Notes: generated by a model from the letters alone, not told the origin. A DNA stretch of 64,000 bases from DASZTV01 sp035548055 (GCA_035548055.1 DASZTL010000078.1:1-64000); one strand, 5' to 3'. Positions 43,080 to 50,806 are shown, numbered from the stretch's first letter. Numbers and translations are program-made.

Positions 43080-43724
43080 ATGCCCAAGCGCCGCTATCGC
43101 GGACGTCATCGCAAACCCTCGACCACCGCTCGGCTGACCACAGTCGGCGTCGTCGGCTTCGGCACCGCAGCCGCCACCGTCCTCATCCCGACTACCGCGA
43201 ACGCTGCCACCGCAGCCCAGTGGGATCGGGTGGCCCAGTGCGAATCGGGCGGAAACTGGCACACCAACACCGGCAACGGCTATTACGGCGGGCTGCAGTT
43301 CTCGGGCCGCACCTGGTCTTCGTTCGACACCCGTCACTACGCGCCGCGCGCCGATCTCGCCACCCGCGCCGAGCAGATCGACGTCGCCAACCACGTGCTC
43401 GCCCGCCAGGGTTGGGGCGCCTGGCCGGTCTGCTCGCACTATGCCGGGTCACCCGGTCCGACGGCTCACGCTCGCAAGGCCCGGCACCACCACGCGGCTG
43501 CGCACAAGCGTCACCAGTCGGGAGCGGACGACCGCGTTCTCGAAAGCGAGACCGCCAAGCGCGCGGCCGCCAAGCGCTACGTCGTGCGTCGTGGCGACAC
43601 CCTCAGCTCGATCGCGCGCACTCATCACATCAAGGGTGGCTGGCGCGCGCTGTATCACCGCAACCGCGCGGCGATCGGCCCCAACCCGAGCCAGCTGAAC
43701 ATCGGGACTCACCTCTCCCTTTGA
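43080..43724 (+). CDS. rpfA: Resuscitation-promoting factor (Rpf domain plus LysM)
   Basis: 214-residue secreted muralytic enzyme. Basic signal peptide (MPKRRYRGRHRK, hydrophobic TTVGVVGFGTAAATVL, cleavage near ANAATAAQ), Rpf transglycosylase-like domain WDRVAQCESGGNWHTNTGNG with catalytic Glu and the Cys pair (AQCESGG, WPVCSHY), a basic His/Lys-rich linker, and a C-terminal LysM domain YVVRRGDTLSSIARTHHI. Remodels peptidoglycan during exit from dormancy. Controlled by the c-di-AMP riboswitch upstream. ATG 43080 with GGAAGGG. Confidence 0.94.
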   Translation: MPKRRYRGRHRKPSTTARLTTVGVVGFGTAAATVLIPTTANAATAAQWDRVAQCESGGNWHTNTGNGYYGGLQFSGRTWSSFDTRHYAPRADLATRAEQIDVANHVLARQGWGAWPVCSHYAGSPGPTAHARKARHHHAAAHKRHQSGADDRVLESETAKRAAAKRYVVRRGDTLSSIARTHHIKGGWRALYHRNRAAIGPNPSQLNIGTHLSL

Positions 43725-43750
43725 AGAGCAGGCGGGTTGCTCGCTCTACT

Positions 43751-43788
43751 CGCCCAGGCGGCGGCCGCGACGGCCACCGTCCTGGGCG
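43751..43788. terminator. Hairpin between convergent rpf and the CPBP gene
   Basis: CGCCCAGG (43751-43758) pairs with CCTGGGCG (43781-43788) around a GC-rich inner dyad. A smaller hairpin GAGCA/TGCTC lies at 43727-43743. Located between convergent genes, so probably a bidirectional terminator. Confidence 0.6.
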
Positions 43789-43800
43789 GGCGGGCGAGGC

Positions 43801-45264
43801 CTAGGACACCGGCAACCCGGCCGATGCCGCGGGCTGCAACGTATTCAGCATCTTGGTGAAGTCGCTGTCGGCTTTCGGACTGCCACCGTTGATCAGCATC
43901 GCCATGTAGATCTGGTTGTTGGCCCCGAAGAAGACGTACTCCCCCTTGTACGCGGTGTAGGCGCTGAGGGAGAAGTTGATCTCAACTGCCTTGCCGACCG
44001 TCGGCAGATCGACCTCGTGAACGGAGTTCGCGTCATACGTTCCGCCGGGAAGCTCGACCGGCGTCGAGGACAACCGCTGCGCGAAGGTGTCGGCATCGAA
44101 CGTACGGCCCGCAAAGGGCCCGCTGTTGAAGGCCATGACGGCGATGACGGACGCGTCAGGCCCTTGCAGGTATACCGCCGATCCAGAGGTGAAGAGCCCC
44201 GTTGCCTGGGCCGTCTCGTCCGTCCATCCGGCCGCGACCGTGACCTTCACACCGTCAACGGCGTAAGTGTGTGAGGGCCCGAGCACGATGTACATCGCCG
44301 CGACGGTCAGCGCTCCGTTGAAGCAGAAGTGCGCGGTCATTGAGGCGATCAACCCGCGCTTGAGGTAGAGCGCGCCGAAGATGCAGCCCATCGCCGTGTA
44401 GTAGATGAGCGCTTGCCGGTTGAGGTGCCAGACAGCGAAGAACATCGAAGACACGATGAGCGCCATCGCCGCGTGGTGGCGGCGCAGCGACTCGAGCAGC
44501 AACCCCCGGAACAGCACCTCCTCCACGAGTGGAGCGGCGAGGCAGGTCAGGGCAAACGCCGCGATGATCCGGGTCGCCTCGCCGCCGCTCATCAACAGCA
44601 CGACGCGCGGGTCCGACGTGACCGTCCCTGACGACGCGTGGAGCATCAACAAGATCAGGCCACCGCCACCTAGGCCGACAGCCGCACCGATCGCAGCTCG
44701 AGCGACGGGCGAGCCCGGACCCCATCGCAGCTTGATCTTCGGGGTTATCTGGCTGACGACGATCGCCGCGACGATCGCGTACTGCAGGACGGTGAGAACG
44801 ATGTCCCAGCGGATCTGGCTGTCGATGTTGCGGCTCGAGTCTCGCGAGATCGTGTAGGCGATGACCTGCATCACGATTCCGAGCCCGATGCAGGTCGCGA
44901 CGAGCGCGATTGCCCGGCCACTCAACAGGCGACCGTCGTCGAGCTCGTCGGCCGGGCCCGAGACCGGCATCGGCATCGGCAGCCACGGCGGGGCGCCGGG
45001 CGCACTTGGGCCGACCGGCACACCCCACGCTCCGGGGACCTGCGGAGGCGGCGCGGCGGCGTACTGGGTCGGCGGCGGCGGAGGCGGCGTCAGCGCTGGA
45101 GGCGGCGGGGCAGGTCCGGCCGGGGTGGCGGCTGCGGCGCCGCCTGGCAGAGCGACCCCGCTGAAGCCGCCCGCGGATCGCGTGGGGGCGAACGGGAGGT
45201 AGCACTTCCCACACCACTGAGCATCATCCGGCTCGGTGGTGCCACACTGCGGGCAGGTGGGCAC
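43801..45264 (-). CDS. CPBP intramembrane protease with zinc ribbon and Pro-rich linker
   Basis: 487 residues. N-terminal zinc ribbon CPQCGTTEPDDAQWCGKC, a Pro/Ala-rich linker (about 40-110), then a multi-helix membrane domain with CPBP (Abi/CAAX-type) motifs: PLVEEVLFRGLLLESLRR (EExxxR), FFAVWHLNR (FxxxH) and HFCFNGAL (HxxxN). After the last helix, a C-terminal soluble domain of about 140 residues (GWTDETAQATGLFTSGSAVY, VFFGANNQIYMAMLING) is probably extracytoplasmic. Family members act as intramembrane endopeptidases; target unknown. The extra C-terminal domain is unusual. Confidence 0.85.
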   Translation of the reverse strand: MPTCPQCGTTEPDDAQWCGKCYLPFAPTRSAGGFSGVALPGGAAAATPAGPAPPPPALTPPPPPPTQYAAAPPPQVPGAWGVPVGPSAPGAPPWLPMPMPVSGPADELDDGRLLSGRAIALVATCIGLGIVMQVIAYTISRDSSRNIDSQIRWDIVLTVLQYAIVAAIVVSQITPKIKLRWGPGSPVARAAIGAAVGLGGGGLILLMLHASSGTVTSDPRVVLLMSGGEATRIIAAFALTCLAAPLVEEVLFRGLLLESLRRHHAAMALIVSSMFFAVWHLNRQALIYYTAMGCIFGALYLKRGLIASMTAHFCFNGALTVAAMYIVLGPSHTYAVDGVKVTVAAGWTDETAQATGLFTSGSAVYLQGPDASVIAVMAFNSGPFAGRTFDADTFAQRLSSTPVELPGGTYDANSVHEVDLPTVGKAVEINFSLSAYTAYKGEYVFFGANNQIYMAMLINGGSPKADSDFTKMLNTLQPAASAGLPVS

Positions 45265-45342
45265 GCGCTCCCATCGGCTCGACGATCAGATTCCTTGACG
45301 GCCATCCGGCCCAGCCGAGAGAGCCGAGCGCCGGTACCGCGG

Positions 45343-46071
45343 TCAGGCAGACGACTCCGTCGACTCGCGTGGGACGACGACGACGCCGGCGACTTCGTCG
45401 ACGTGCGGATAGAGGGCCGCGAGCAGCGAGAGGCCGACCGCGGCACCGGCGAGCTGCGCTCCGATGAAGCCGGGCGCCGATTGCGGCGCAATGCCGGCGA
45501 AGCTGTCGCTGAACATCCGCCCGACGGTGACCGCGGGATTCGCGAATGCGGTCGACGAGGTGAACCAGTACGCCGCGCCGATGTAGGCACCAACTGCCCA
45601 CGGCGTCTGCCCGGTGCCACCCGAACGAGCGAGGGCGAAGATCACGAGCAAGAGGCCAGCGGTCGCAACCACCTCACCGAGCCAGAGGTGCCCGCCGCTG
45701 CGATGATGAGCCGACATCCCGGCGGCTTGGTCGAACATCGCATTGGCGAGTACGGCGCCGGCGATCCCGCCGGCCGTCTGAACGCCGACGTACAGCACGA
45801 GATCCTTGCTGGACAGTCCGTCGCGGCGCCGGTGGCCGAGCAACCAGTCCGCGATCGACACGACGGGATTGAGATGACCACCACTAACCGGACCGAAGAC
45901 CAGAATCAGAACCGGCAACGCGAGCGCAGTCACGATCGCGTTCTCGAACAGTTCGACGCCGTGGTCCGTGGACAACCGGGCCGCCGCTATCCCCGAGCCG
46001 ACCACCACCGCGACAAGCAGCCCGGTACCGAGGAACTCAGCGAGCGCTCGACGCGCGAGATTGGCGCGCAT
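45343..46071 (-). CDS. Aquaporin/aquaglyceroporin of the arsenic cluster (AqpS-like)
   Basis: 242-residue MIP channel with six helices and both pore motifs: GPVSGGHLNPVVSIADW (first NPA written NPV) and STAFANPAVTVGRMF. Beginning within the arsR stop codon and next to an arsI-like gene, it fits AqpS-type channels that let arsenite or organoarsenicals pass. GTG or glycerol roles cannot be excluded. Its ATG overlaps the last base of arsR. Confidence 0.86.
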   Translation of the reverse strand: MRANLARRALAEFLGTGLLVAVVVGSGIAAARLSTDHGVELFENAIVTALALPVLILVFGPVSGGHLNPVVSIADWLLGHRRRDGLSSKDLVLYVGVQTAGGIAGAVLANAMFDQAAGMSAHHRSGGHLWLGEVVATAGLLLVIFALARSGGTGQTPWAVGAYIGAAYWFTSSTAFANPAVTVGRMFSDSFAGIAPQSAPGFIGAQLAGAAVGLSLLAALYPHVDEVAGVVVVPRESTESSA

Positions 46072-46418
46072 CAGGCAACGAGCGTGCGGCTGAACAGCCC
46101 ACCGATCGCATCGAGCGCCTCGTGATTCGCCGCGTAATAGACCCAGGTCCCCCGTCGTTCGCAGTCAACGAGGCCCGCGGAGCGCAGCACCTTCAGGTGG
46201 TGGCTGATGGTCGGCTGCGAAACGCCGAACGGGCCCATCAAGTCACAGACGCACAGTTCATCTGTCGCCGCGATAAGCGACATCAATCGGAGCCGGGTCG
46301 GGTCGGAGAGCGCCTTCAGCAACACGACGATCCGGTCTGCCTGCTCGGCGCTCAACGGCTCGAGCCCTAGCGGCGAGCAGCACGCGACCTCCTCGGCAAG
46401 GCGGGTCTGTTTCGACAT
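46071..46418 (-). CDS. arsR: ArsR-family arsenite-responsive repressor
   Basis: 115-residue SmtB/ArsR winged-helix protein. ADRIVVLLKALSDPTRLRLM, metal site ELCVCDLMG (Cys-x-Cys in the alpha3 helix), and recognition helix GVSQPTISHHLKVLRSAGLV. A further CC pair is near the N-terminus (VACCSPLG). Represses its own operon and probably the divergent arsI. ATG 46418 is preceded by CAATAT at -12 to -7. Confidence 0.92.
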   Translation of the reverse strand: MSKQTRLAEEVACCSPLGLEPLSAEQADRIVVLLKALSDPTRLRLMSLIAATDELCVCDLMGPFGVSQPTISHHLKVLRSAGLVDCERRGTWVYYAANHEALDAIGGLFSRTLVA

Positions 46419-46456
46419 TCGTCTATATTGACAGAAATCGAATCAGTCCTCAACCT
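46413..46456. promoter_or_regulatory. Divergent arsR/arsI promoters with ArsR operator
   Basis: Plus strand: TTGACA (46428-46433), 17 bases, CAACCT (46451-46456) for arsI. Minus strand: CAATAT six bases before the arsR ATG. Overlying both, TTCGTCTATATTGACAGAA is an imperfect dyad (TTCGTC / GACAGAA), flanked by ATTCG/CGAAT. Its place over both promoters suits an ArsR operator. Confidence 0.55.
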
Positions 46457-46487
46457 GAACCTGTCAGCCACCGGTCTAAGGAGTCAG

Positions 46488-46958
46488 ATGTCCCGCGTGC
46501 AGCTCGCCCTTCGTGTCTCCGATCTCGACGCCGCCGTCAACTTCTACGGCAAGCTCTTCGACGCCGAACCCGCAAAGCGACGACCCGGCTACGCCAACTT
46601 CGCGATCGCCGAACCGCCGCTCAAGCTCGTGTTGCTCGAGGGAGCCGGCCAGGAGCCAACGCGCATGGACCACCTGGGGATCGAGGTTGAGACCACCGAA
46701 CAAGTCGCGGCGGCGGCGCGCCGGCTCGCGGCCACCGGCCTTGCGACCGACGTACAAGACGACACCACCTGCTGCTACGCCGTGCAGGACAAGGTCTGGG
46801 TGACCGGTCCTGGTGAAGAGCCATGGGAGGTCTACACCGTCAAGGCCGACGACCGTTCGGACCTCGAAGGTCGTACCGAGGTCTCGCTCTCAGCTGTCGC
46901 CGGCGACGGAACCTGCTGCGCGACCGACGCCAGTGGGGACACAACCTGCTGCGGTTGA
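46488..46958 (+). CDS. ArsI/CadI-like vicinal-oxygen-chelate protein
   Basis: 156-residue VOC protein. VQLALRVSDLDAAVNFYGKL, metal His in MDHLGIEVET, and VQDDTTCCYAVQDKVWVTGP with the adjacent Cys pair known in ArsI, the C-As lyase that demethylates trivalent organoarsenicals, and in cadmium-induced CadI. The tail carries two more CC pairs (GTCCATDASGDTTCCG). ATG 46488 has an excellent Shine-Dalgarno (AAGGAG, 6 bases). The frame open from 46428 is ignored because its start coincides with the promoter. Confidence 0.87.
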   Translation: MSRVQLALRVSDLDAAVNFYGKLFDAEPAKRRPGYANFAIAEPPLKLVLLEGAGQEPTRMDHLGIEVETTEQVAAAARRLAATGLATDVQDDTTCCYAVQDKVWVTGPGEEPWEVYTVKADDRSDLEGRTEVSLSAVAGDGTCCATDASGDTTCCG

Positions 46959-46971
46959 TCGGCAGTGTGCG

Positions 46972-47880
46972 TCAGTCGGGCTTGACCGCCGGAGATCTGC
47001 CCGTCTTGGCGGAGCCCTCGAGGAGAGGTCGGTGGGAGTGCAAGGACAGGAATCGCTCGGGATGGACCCGAGTGGTGCCGCCGCTGTCGAGCCACTCGAG
47101 GGTCGACCTTGACGCCCGCCCGATGAGCTCACCGGCGTGGTCGAAGTCCATCGATGAGACGGCGAGCGGACAAAGGGGTGGCAGGACCCGCACATCGATG
47201 CTTTCTGCGAAGGCGGCGACTTCCAAGATCAAGCGTTGCTCGATGAGCAAGGTCAAGGCGTGCATCGCGCTGGCGAGTGCGGTGTGCGGTGGCCGATCGA
47301 GAGCGCATGCGTACCCGCTCGGCAGCACGTAGATCCGGTCGGCACCGAGTGCCACGGCCTGCGAGACGGCGGCGTTGTTCGCGACGCCGCCGTCCACGAG
47401 GTGCCGGCCCTCAATGGGAACCGATGGGAAGACGGCCGGGATGGCGGCGCTGGCCAGGACCGCCTCGACCGCTGGGCCGTGCGACAGCAGGACCTCCTGA
47501 CCGCTACACGCGTCGGTGGCGACCAGGTGAACCGGCAGCGACGCGGCGCCGAGTTCGGCGTACTCAACGTGATCGCTGATCAGCCGGCGAAGCGCACCGT
47601 TGGAGCACAACGCCGGTGCTGAGTGCGCGAGCACAGCCGCCGCTCGAAGCGGGCTGATCGGGAAGACATCTTTGCGTCGCAACCCGCGCCAGATCCCCTC
47701 GAGTTCCTTCAAGGACACCCGGCTCATGCCGTGGCCCGCGACATAGGCGGCGTTGAGCGCGCCGGCCGAGGTGCCGACGAGCAGGTCCGGCTCGACGCCG
47801 CGATCTGCAAGTGCTTGCAGCATGCCCACCTGGACGGCACCGAGGCTGCCGCCACCGGACAAGACGAACGCAGTAGTCAC
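46972..47880 (-). CDS. Patatin-like phospholipase
   Basis: 302-residue cytoplasmic lipid acyl hydrolase: oxyanion glycine loop FVLSGGGSLGAVQVGMLQAL, nucleophile Ser in LLVGTSAGALNAAYV, and catalytic Asp in HLVDGGVANNAAVSQAV. RssA-like length. GTG 47880. Convergent with arsI; divergent from the regulator gene at 47944. Confidence 0.88.
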   Translation of the reverse strand: MTTAFVLSGGGSLGAVQVGMLQALADRGVEPDLLVGTSAGALNAAYVAGHGMSRVSLKELEGIWRGLRRKDVFPISPLRAAAVLAHSAPALCSNGALRRLISDHVEYAELGAASLPVHLVATDACSGQEVLLSHGPAVEAVLASAAIPAVFPSVPIEGRHLVDGGVANNAAVSQAVALGADRIYVLPSGYACALDRPPHTALASAMHALTLLIEQRLILEVAAFAESIDVRVLPPLCPLAVSSMDFDHAGELIGRASRSTLEWLDSGGTTRVHPERFLSLHSHRPLLEGSAKTGRSPAVKPD

Positions 47881-47943
47881 TGCAACCCAGCGAACACCCG
47901 GCGTTCTCTTGGGTCAAGTTGACTCAGTTTTAGAATGAGGGTC

Positions 47944-48618
47944 GTGGACGACCAGACGTTCAACCAGGTGAGCGGGATCGCTGCGCTCGATCACCCGGTG
48001 AGCCGCGCGGCCTACCAGCTGGTGGCCGACCGCGGCCGGGTGAGCAGGGACGCCGCCGCGACCGCCCTCGACGTGTCTCGCGCAGTCGCCGCCTTCCATC
48101 TCGACAAGCTGGTGGCGGCTGGCCTGCTCGACGCGAGGTTCGAGCGCACCAGTGGGCGCTCCGGCCCAGGGGCGGGACGGCCGTCGAAGCTCTACGGGCG
48201 GTCAGCCAGGGAGATCAACCTGTCGCTGCCGGCGCGGCGCTACGAGATGGCTGGAACACTGCTCGCCGACGCCGTCGCCCGCGCGGACGCGAGCCAGATC
48301 CCGGTCAAGCGGGCGCTCGCGCAGGTTGCCCGCGAGTCAGGACACGACGTGGCAGACAAGGTCGCCGGGAAGTCCCGGGCCCGCGACGCGCTCATGGAAG
48401 CCCTGCGGCAGCACGGATATGAACCACGCAAGCGCGGACGAGAGATCGCACTGCTCAACTGTCCGTTCCATGCGCTTGCCGAACAGCAGCGCGACCTGGT
48501 CTGCGGGATGAACCTCGAGTTCCTGTCCGGCCTGTTGGAAGGGATCTCCGGCGCCAAGTTGACCGCCCGGCTCGCGCCGGAGCCGGGCTTCTGTTGCGTG
48601 CGACTGACCGCCCGCTGA
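47944..48618 (+). CDS. Winged-helix regulator with C-terminal Cys-rich sensor domain (COG2345 type)
   Basis: 224 residues. N-terminal winged helix (VSRAAYQLVADRGRVSRDAA, VSRAVAAFHLDKLVAAGLLD, then a Gly/Arg wing GRSGPGAGRPSKLY) and a C-terminal domain with LLNCPFHALAEQQRDLVCGM and PEPGFCCVRL. The Cys arrangement recalls SufR-like Fe-S repressors of this group, but cluster binding is inference. GTG 47944 has TAGAAT seven bases upstream (leaderless); an ATG at 47935 would lie upstream of that transcription start. A TTTTAGAA copy covers its -10 box, suggesting autoregulation. Confidence 0.8.
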   Translation: MDDQTFNQVSGIAALDHPVSRAAYQLVADRGRVSRDAAATALDVSRAVAAFHLDKLVAAGLLDARFERTSGRSGPGAGRPSKLYGRSAREINLSLPARRYEMAGTLLADAVARADASQIPVKRALAQVARESGHDVADKVAGKSRARDALMEALRQHGYEPRKRGREIALLNCPFHALAEQQRDLVCGMNLEFLSGLLEGISGAKLTARLAPEPGFCCVRLTAR

Positions 48619-48632
48619 CCAAACGCGATGTC

Positions 48633-48699
48633 TTCTAAAAGCGGGAGATATTGACTTTAGATAGCGCCGGTTCTAACGTCCCCTCACATTGTCTTTAGA
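48633..48699 (+). promoter_or_regulatory. Promoter and putative operators of the lipoprotein gene
   Basis: TTGACT (48651-48656), 17 bases, TAACGT (48674-48679) is a near-consensus promoter. TTCTAAAA (48633-48640) is the exact complement of TTTTAGAA at 47928-47935 over the regulator's own promoter; TTTAGA recurs at 48656-48661 and 48694-48699. TCTAAA and TTTAGA thus flank the -35 box. The pattern suggests control by the regulator encoded upstream. Confidence 0.6.
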
Positions 48700-48735
48700 G
48701 ATGGGTCGCTTTCGGCCCACCCGAGGGAGGGCCCA

Positions 48736-49440
48736 ATGCACGAAAGGTCGTACCGCGCCACCCGTCTCCTGAGCGGCGCCGCGGGGGTTGCGATCGCAGC
48801 CACAGTGCTCGCCGGGTGCGGCGGAGCCGCAGCCGGAACCACCATCACCACTACGACAGCTGGAGCCGCCCACACGTCGGCGGGACAGGCCGTGAGCACT
48901 GACAAGAGCGTCGCGCTCCATTCCGCCATGCGACAGCTTTGGCAGCAGCACATGGAATGGACCTACGCCACCGTCGATGCGTTCTTCCACAACCAGAAGG
49001 CGCTGTCGCCCACTCTCAAGCGGCTACTGGCTAATCAAACCGATATCGGTGACGCGATCGCCCCGTACTACGGAACAGCCGCCGGGCATCAGCTGACCAA
49101 GCTGTTGAAGACACACATCAACGAAGCCGTACCTGTCCTGCAAGCCGCTAAGGCGGGTAATGCCACGAAGCTCGCCAAGGCGGAGGCCGCCTGGTATGCG
49201 AACGCGAAGCAGATTGCGGACTTCCTCTCCGAGGCCAACCCTGACAACTGGCCGAAGTCCGCAACGGAGCCGATGCTCAAGGCGCACATCACGCAGACGA
49301 CCGCCTACTCCGTTGACCTTCTCAAGGGCCACTACGCAGCCGCGATCAAGGCCTACGACAAGGCCGAGCAGCACATGCTCATGCTGGCGGACATCGTCTC
49401 CGACGGGGTGATCGCGCAGTTCCCGCAGCAGTTCGCCTGA
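48736..49440 (+). CDS. Lipoprotein of unknown function, helical
   Basis: 234 residues: signal peptide with lipobox VLAGC at about 26-28, Thr/Ala-rich linker, then a helical domain without Cys: RQLWQQHMEWTYATVDAFFH, ANQTDIGDAIAPYYGTAAGH, LTKLLKTHINEAVPVLQAAK, NPDNWPKSATEPMLKAHITQ, AEQHMLMLADIVSDGVIAQF. I recognise similar proteins in diverse bacteria but no assigned function. His/Glu-rich helices could suggest a four-helix bundle binding metal or haem (inference). Strong Shine-Dalgarno (GAGGGAGGG). Terminator follows at once. Confidence 0.8.
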   Translation: MHERSYRATRLLSGAAGVAIAATVLAGCGGAAAGTTITTTTAGAAHTSAGQAVSTDKSVALHSAMRQLWQQHMEWTYATVDAFFHNQKALSPTLKRLLANQTDIGDAIAPYYGTAAGHQLTKLLKTHINEAVPVLQAAKAGNATKLAKAEAAWYANAKQIADFLSEANPDNWPKSATEPMLKAHITQTTAYSVDLLKGHYAAAIKAYDKAEQHMLMLADIVSDGVIAQFPQQFA

Positions 49441-49448
49441 CCGAAGCT

Positions 49449-49486
49449 CCGGCCGGCGAGCCGTTCCCCCGCAGCTCGCCGGCCGG
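49449..49486 (+). terminator. 13-bp perfect hairpin after the lipoprotein gene
   Basis: CCGGCCGGCGAGC (49449-49461) and GCTCGCCGGCCGG (49474-49486) with a 12-base loop, 8 bases after the stop codon. Typical actinobacterial hairpin terminator without U-run. Confidence 0.75.
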
Positions 49487-49600
49487 CACCCTGAAGCCTT
49501 GTTCCGACCTCGACATCCGAGTCCTCACGAGCACCGGAGAACTCATCCGTGAACTGGTGTAGACCCTGCCCGGGACCACCAACCACAGGCAGAACGTGAA

Positions 49601-49641
49601 CGATGTCCCAGGACATGTGTGAACCATGTCCCGAGACATCG
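49601..49641 (-). terminator. 17-bp hairpin immediately after tRNA-Ser(CGA)
   Basis: Outer arms CGATGTC/GACATCG (49601-49607, 49635-49641) and inner arms GGACATG/CATGTCC (49611-49617, 49625-49631) with 3-base joints. In minus-strand RNA the joints pair too (two G-U, one C-G), giving a continuous 17-bp helix with a 7-base loop, starting 4 bases after the tRNA CCA end. Plus-strand RNA would have two mismatches. Confidence 0.65.
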
Positions 49642-49645
49642 CACT

Positions 49646-49735
49646 TGGCGGTGGCGGTGGGATTTGAACCCACGGAGGAGTTGCCCCCTCACACGCTTTC
49701 GAGGCGTGCTCCTTCGACCGCTCGGACACGCCACC
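49646..49735 (-). tRNA. tRNA-Ser (CGA)
   Basis: Class II tRNA on the minus strand: acceptor GGTGGCG/CGCCACC, anticodon stem CACGC/GCGTG with loop CTCGAAA (anticodon CGA), long variable arm, T-arm GTGGGTTCAAATCCCAC, discriminator G and encoded CCA. TAGGCT (minus, 49743-49748) lies 7 bases upstream as -10 box. Confidence 0.96.
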
Positions 49736-49781
49736 GGCGAAGAGCCTAGCCCGACCGACCACCACGAGAATCCGTGATCGT

Positions 49782-50240
49782 CTACCGGCGGGCGGCGAAC
49801 CAGTCGGCCAGCAGTGCGCCGCACTCGTCCGCCAGCACGCCGCTCACCACCTCGGGGCGGTGGTTGAGCCGGCGGTCCCGAACGACGTCCCACAGCGAGC
49901 CGACCGCGCCAGCCTTCGGATCCGCTGCACCGTAGACGAGCCGGTCGAGTCGAGCGAGGACTGCCGCGCCGGCGCACATCGTGCACGGCTCAAGGGTGAC
50001 GACCAACGTGAGTCCATCGAGGCGCCAGGACTTGCGAGCCGCTGCTGCCTCGCGGATCGCGACCACCTCTGCGTGCGCGGTCGGGTCGACCTTGAGCTCA
50101 CGTTGGTTGTGGCCGCGGCCCACCACGGCACCGTCACCGTCGATCACGACCGCGCCGATCGGCACGTCACCAGCGGAGTCGGCCAGCCTCGCCTCGTCCA
50201 AGGCGGCGCGCATCGCCACGGCAAGCTGTGAGTCGGGCAA
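49782..50240 (-). CDS. tadA: tRNA-specific adenosine deaminase
   Basis: 152-residue zinc deaminase making inosine at the wobble position of tRNA-Arg(ACG). Seen: DVPIGAVVIDGDGAVVGRGH, zinc/catalytic site PTAHAEVVAIREAA and LEPCTMCAGAAVLARL, C-terminal GVLADECGALLADWF. Start uncertain: TTG 50240 is 4 bases after the upstream gene stop; GTG 50219 and ATG 50213 are alternatives. Last gene of a three-gene operon with two acidic accessory proteins. Not related to the Tad pilus ATPase. Confidence 0.92.
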   Translation of the reverse strand: MPDSQLAVAMRAALDEARLADSAGDVPIGAVVIDGDGAVVGRGHNQRELKVDPTAHAEVVAIREAAAARKSWRLDGLTLVVTLEPCTMCAGAAVLARLDRLVYGAADPKAGAVGSLWDVVRDRRLNHRPEVVSGVLADECGALLADWFAARR

Positions 50241-50244
50241 GCGG

Positions 50245-50802
50245 CTACTCGCCGCGCAGCTTCTCCAGCACGTCGAGGCACCCTGCGGCCTCGCACAGCG
50301 CGGCGATGACGTCAGCCGGAAGGGCGCCTTCCTCGGCGCACAACGCCAGCAGCTTCGACGACGACGTACCGAGATCGCTCATCACGGCCGTGTCACCGGC
50401 CGGGTCACCATCCGCGAGGACGGCGTCGTCACCGTCGTCTTCGATGTCTTCCTCATCCTCGACATCATCGGTCTCGCTAGCGACCGGAACATCGATCGCA
50501 CCCTCAGCAAGCAACGCCGCGATGTCGCTCGACGCGACCACGCGAGCATCCGAGACAAAGACGCGCGGGTCGCCATCGGCATCGATTCTCAGGATCCCGA
50601 ACCACTCGTCGTCCTCTTCTACGAAGAGGACGCCCGTATCCGCGTCATCGCCGATGACCTCTCGCACCATCTCGACGACGCTGTCAAGGTCCTCGAGCTC
50701 ATCGAGGGAGACGTCATCGCCGAACCAGTTGGAGTCGACTCGCGCGAGCGCGGAGGCCACATACGTCAAGGCGTACACCTTTCGATCTGTACGTCGAAGC
50801 AC
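50245..50802 (-). CDS. tRNA adenosine deaminase-associated protein, paralogue 1
   Basis: 185-residue, very acidic protein. KVYALTYVASALARVDSNWF, DELEDLDSVVEMVREVIGDD, EDDEWFGILRIDADGDPRVF, an Asp/Glu-rich stretch at 112-132, then a short domain with three Cys (LALCAEEGA, AALCEAAGCLDVLEKL). Resembles the family found beside tadA in actinobacteria; function unknown. GTG 50802, 4 bases after the paralogue's stop; GTG 50778 is possible. Confidence 0.78.
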   Translation of the reverse strand: MLRRTDRKVYALTYVASALARVDSNWFGDDVSLDELEDLDSVVEMVREVIGDDADTGVLFVEEDDEWFGILRIDADGDPRVFVSDARVVASSDIAALLAEGAIDVPVASETDDVEDEEDIEDDGDDAVLADGDPAGDTAVMSDLGTSSSKLLALCAEEGALPADVIAALCEAAGCLDVLEKLRGE

Positions 50803-50806
50803 CGGG

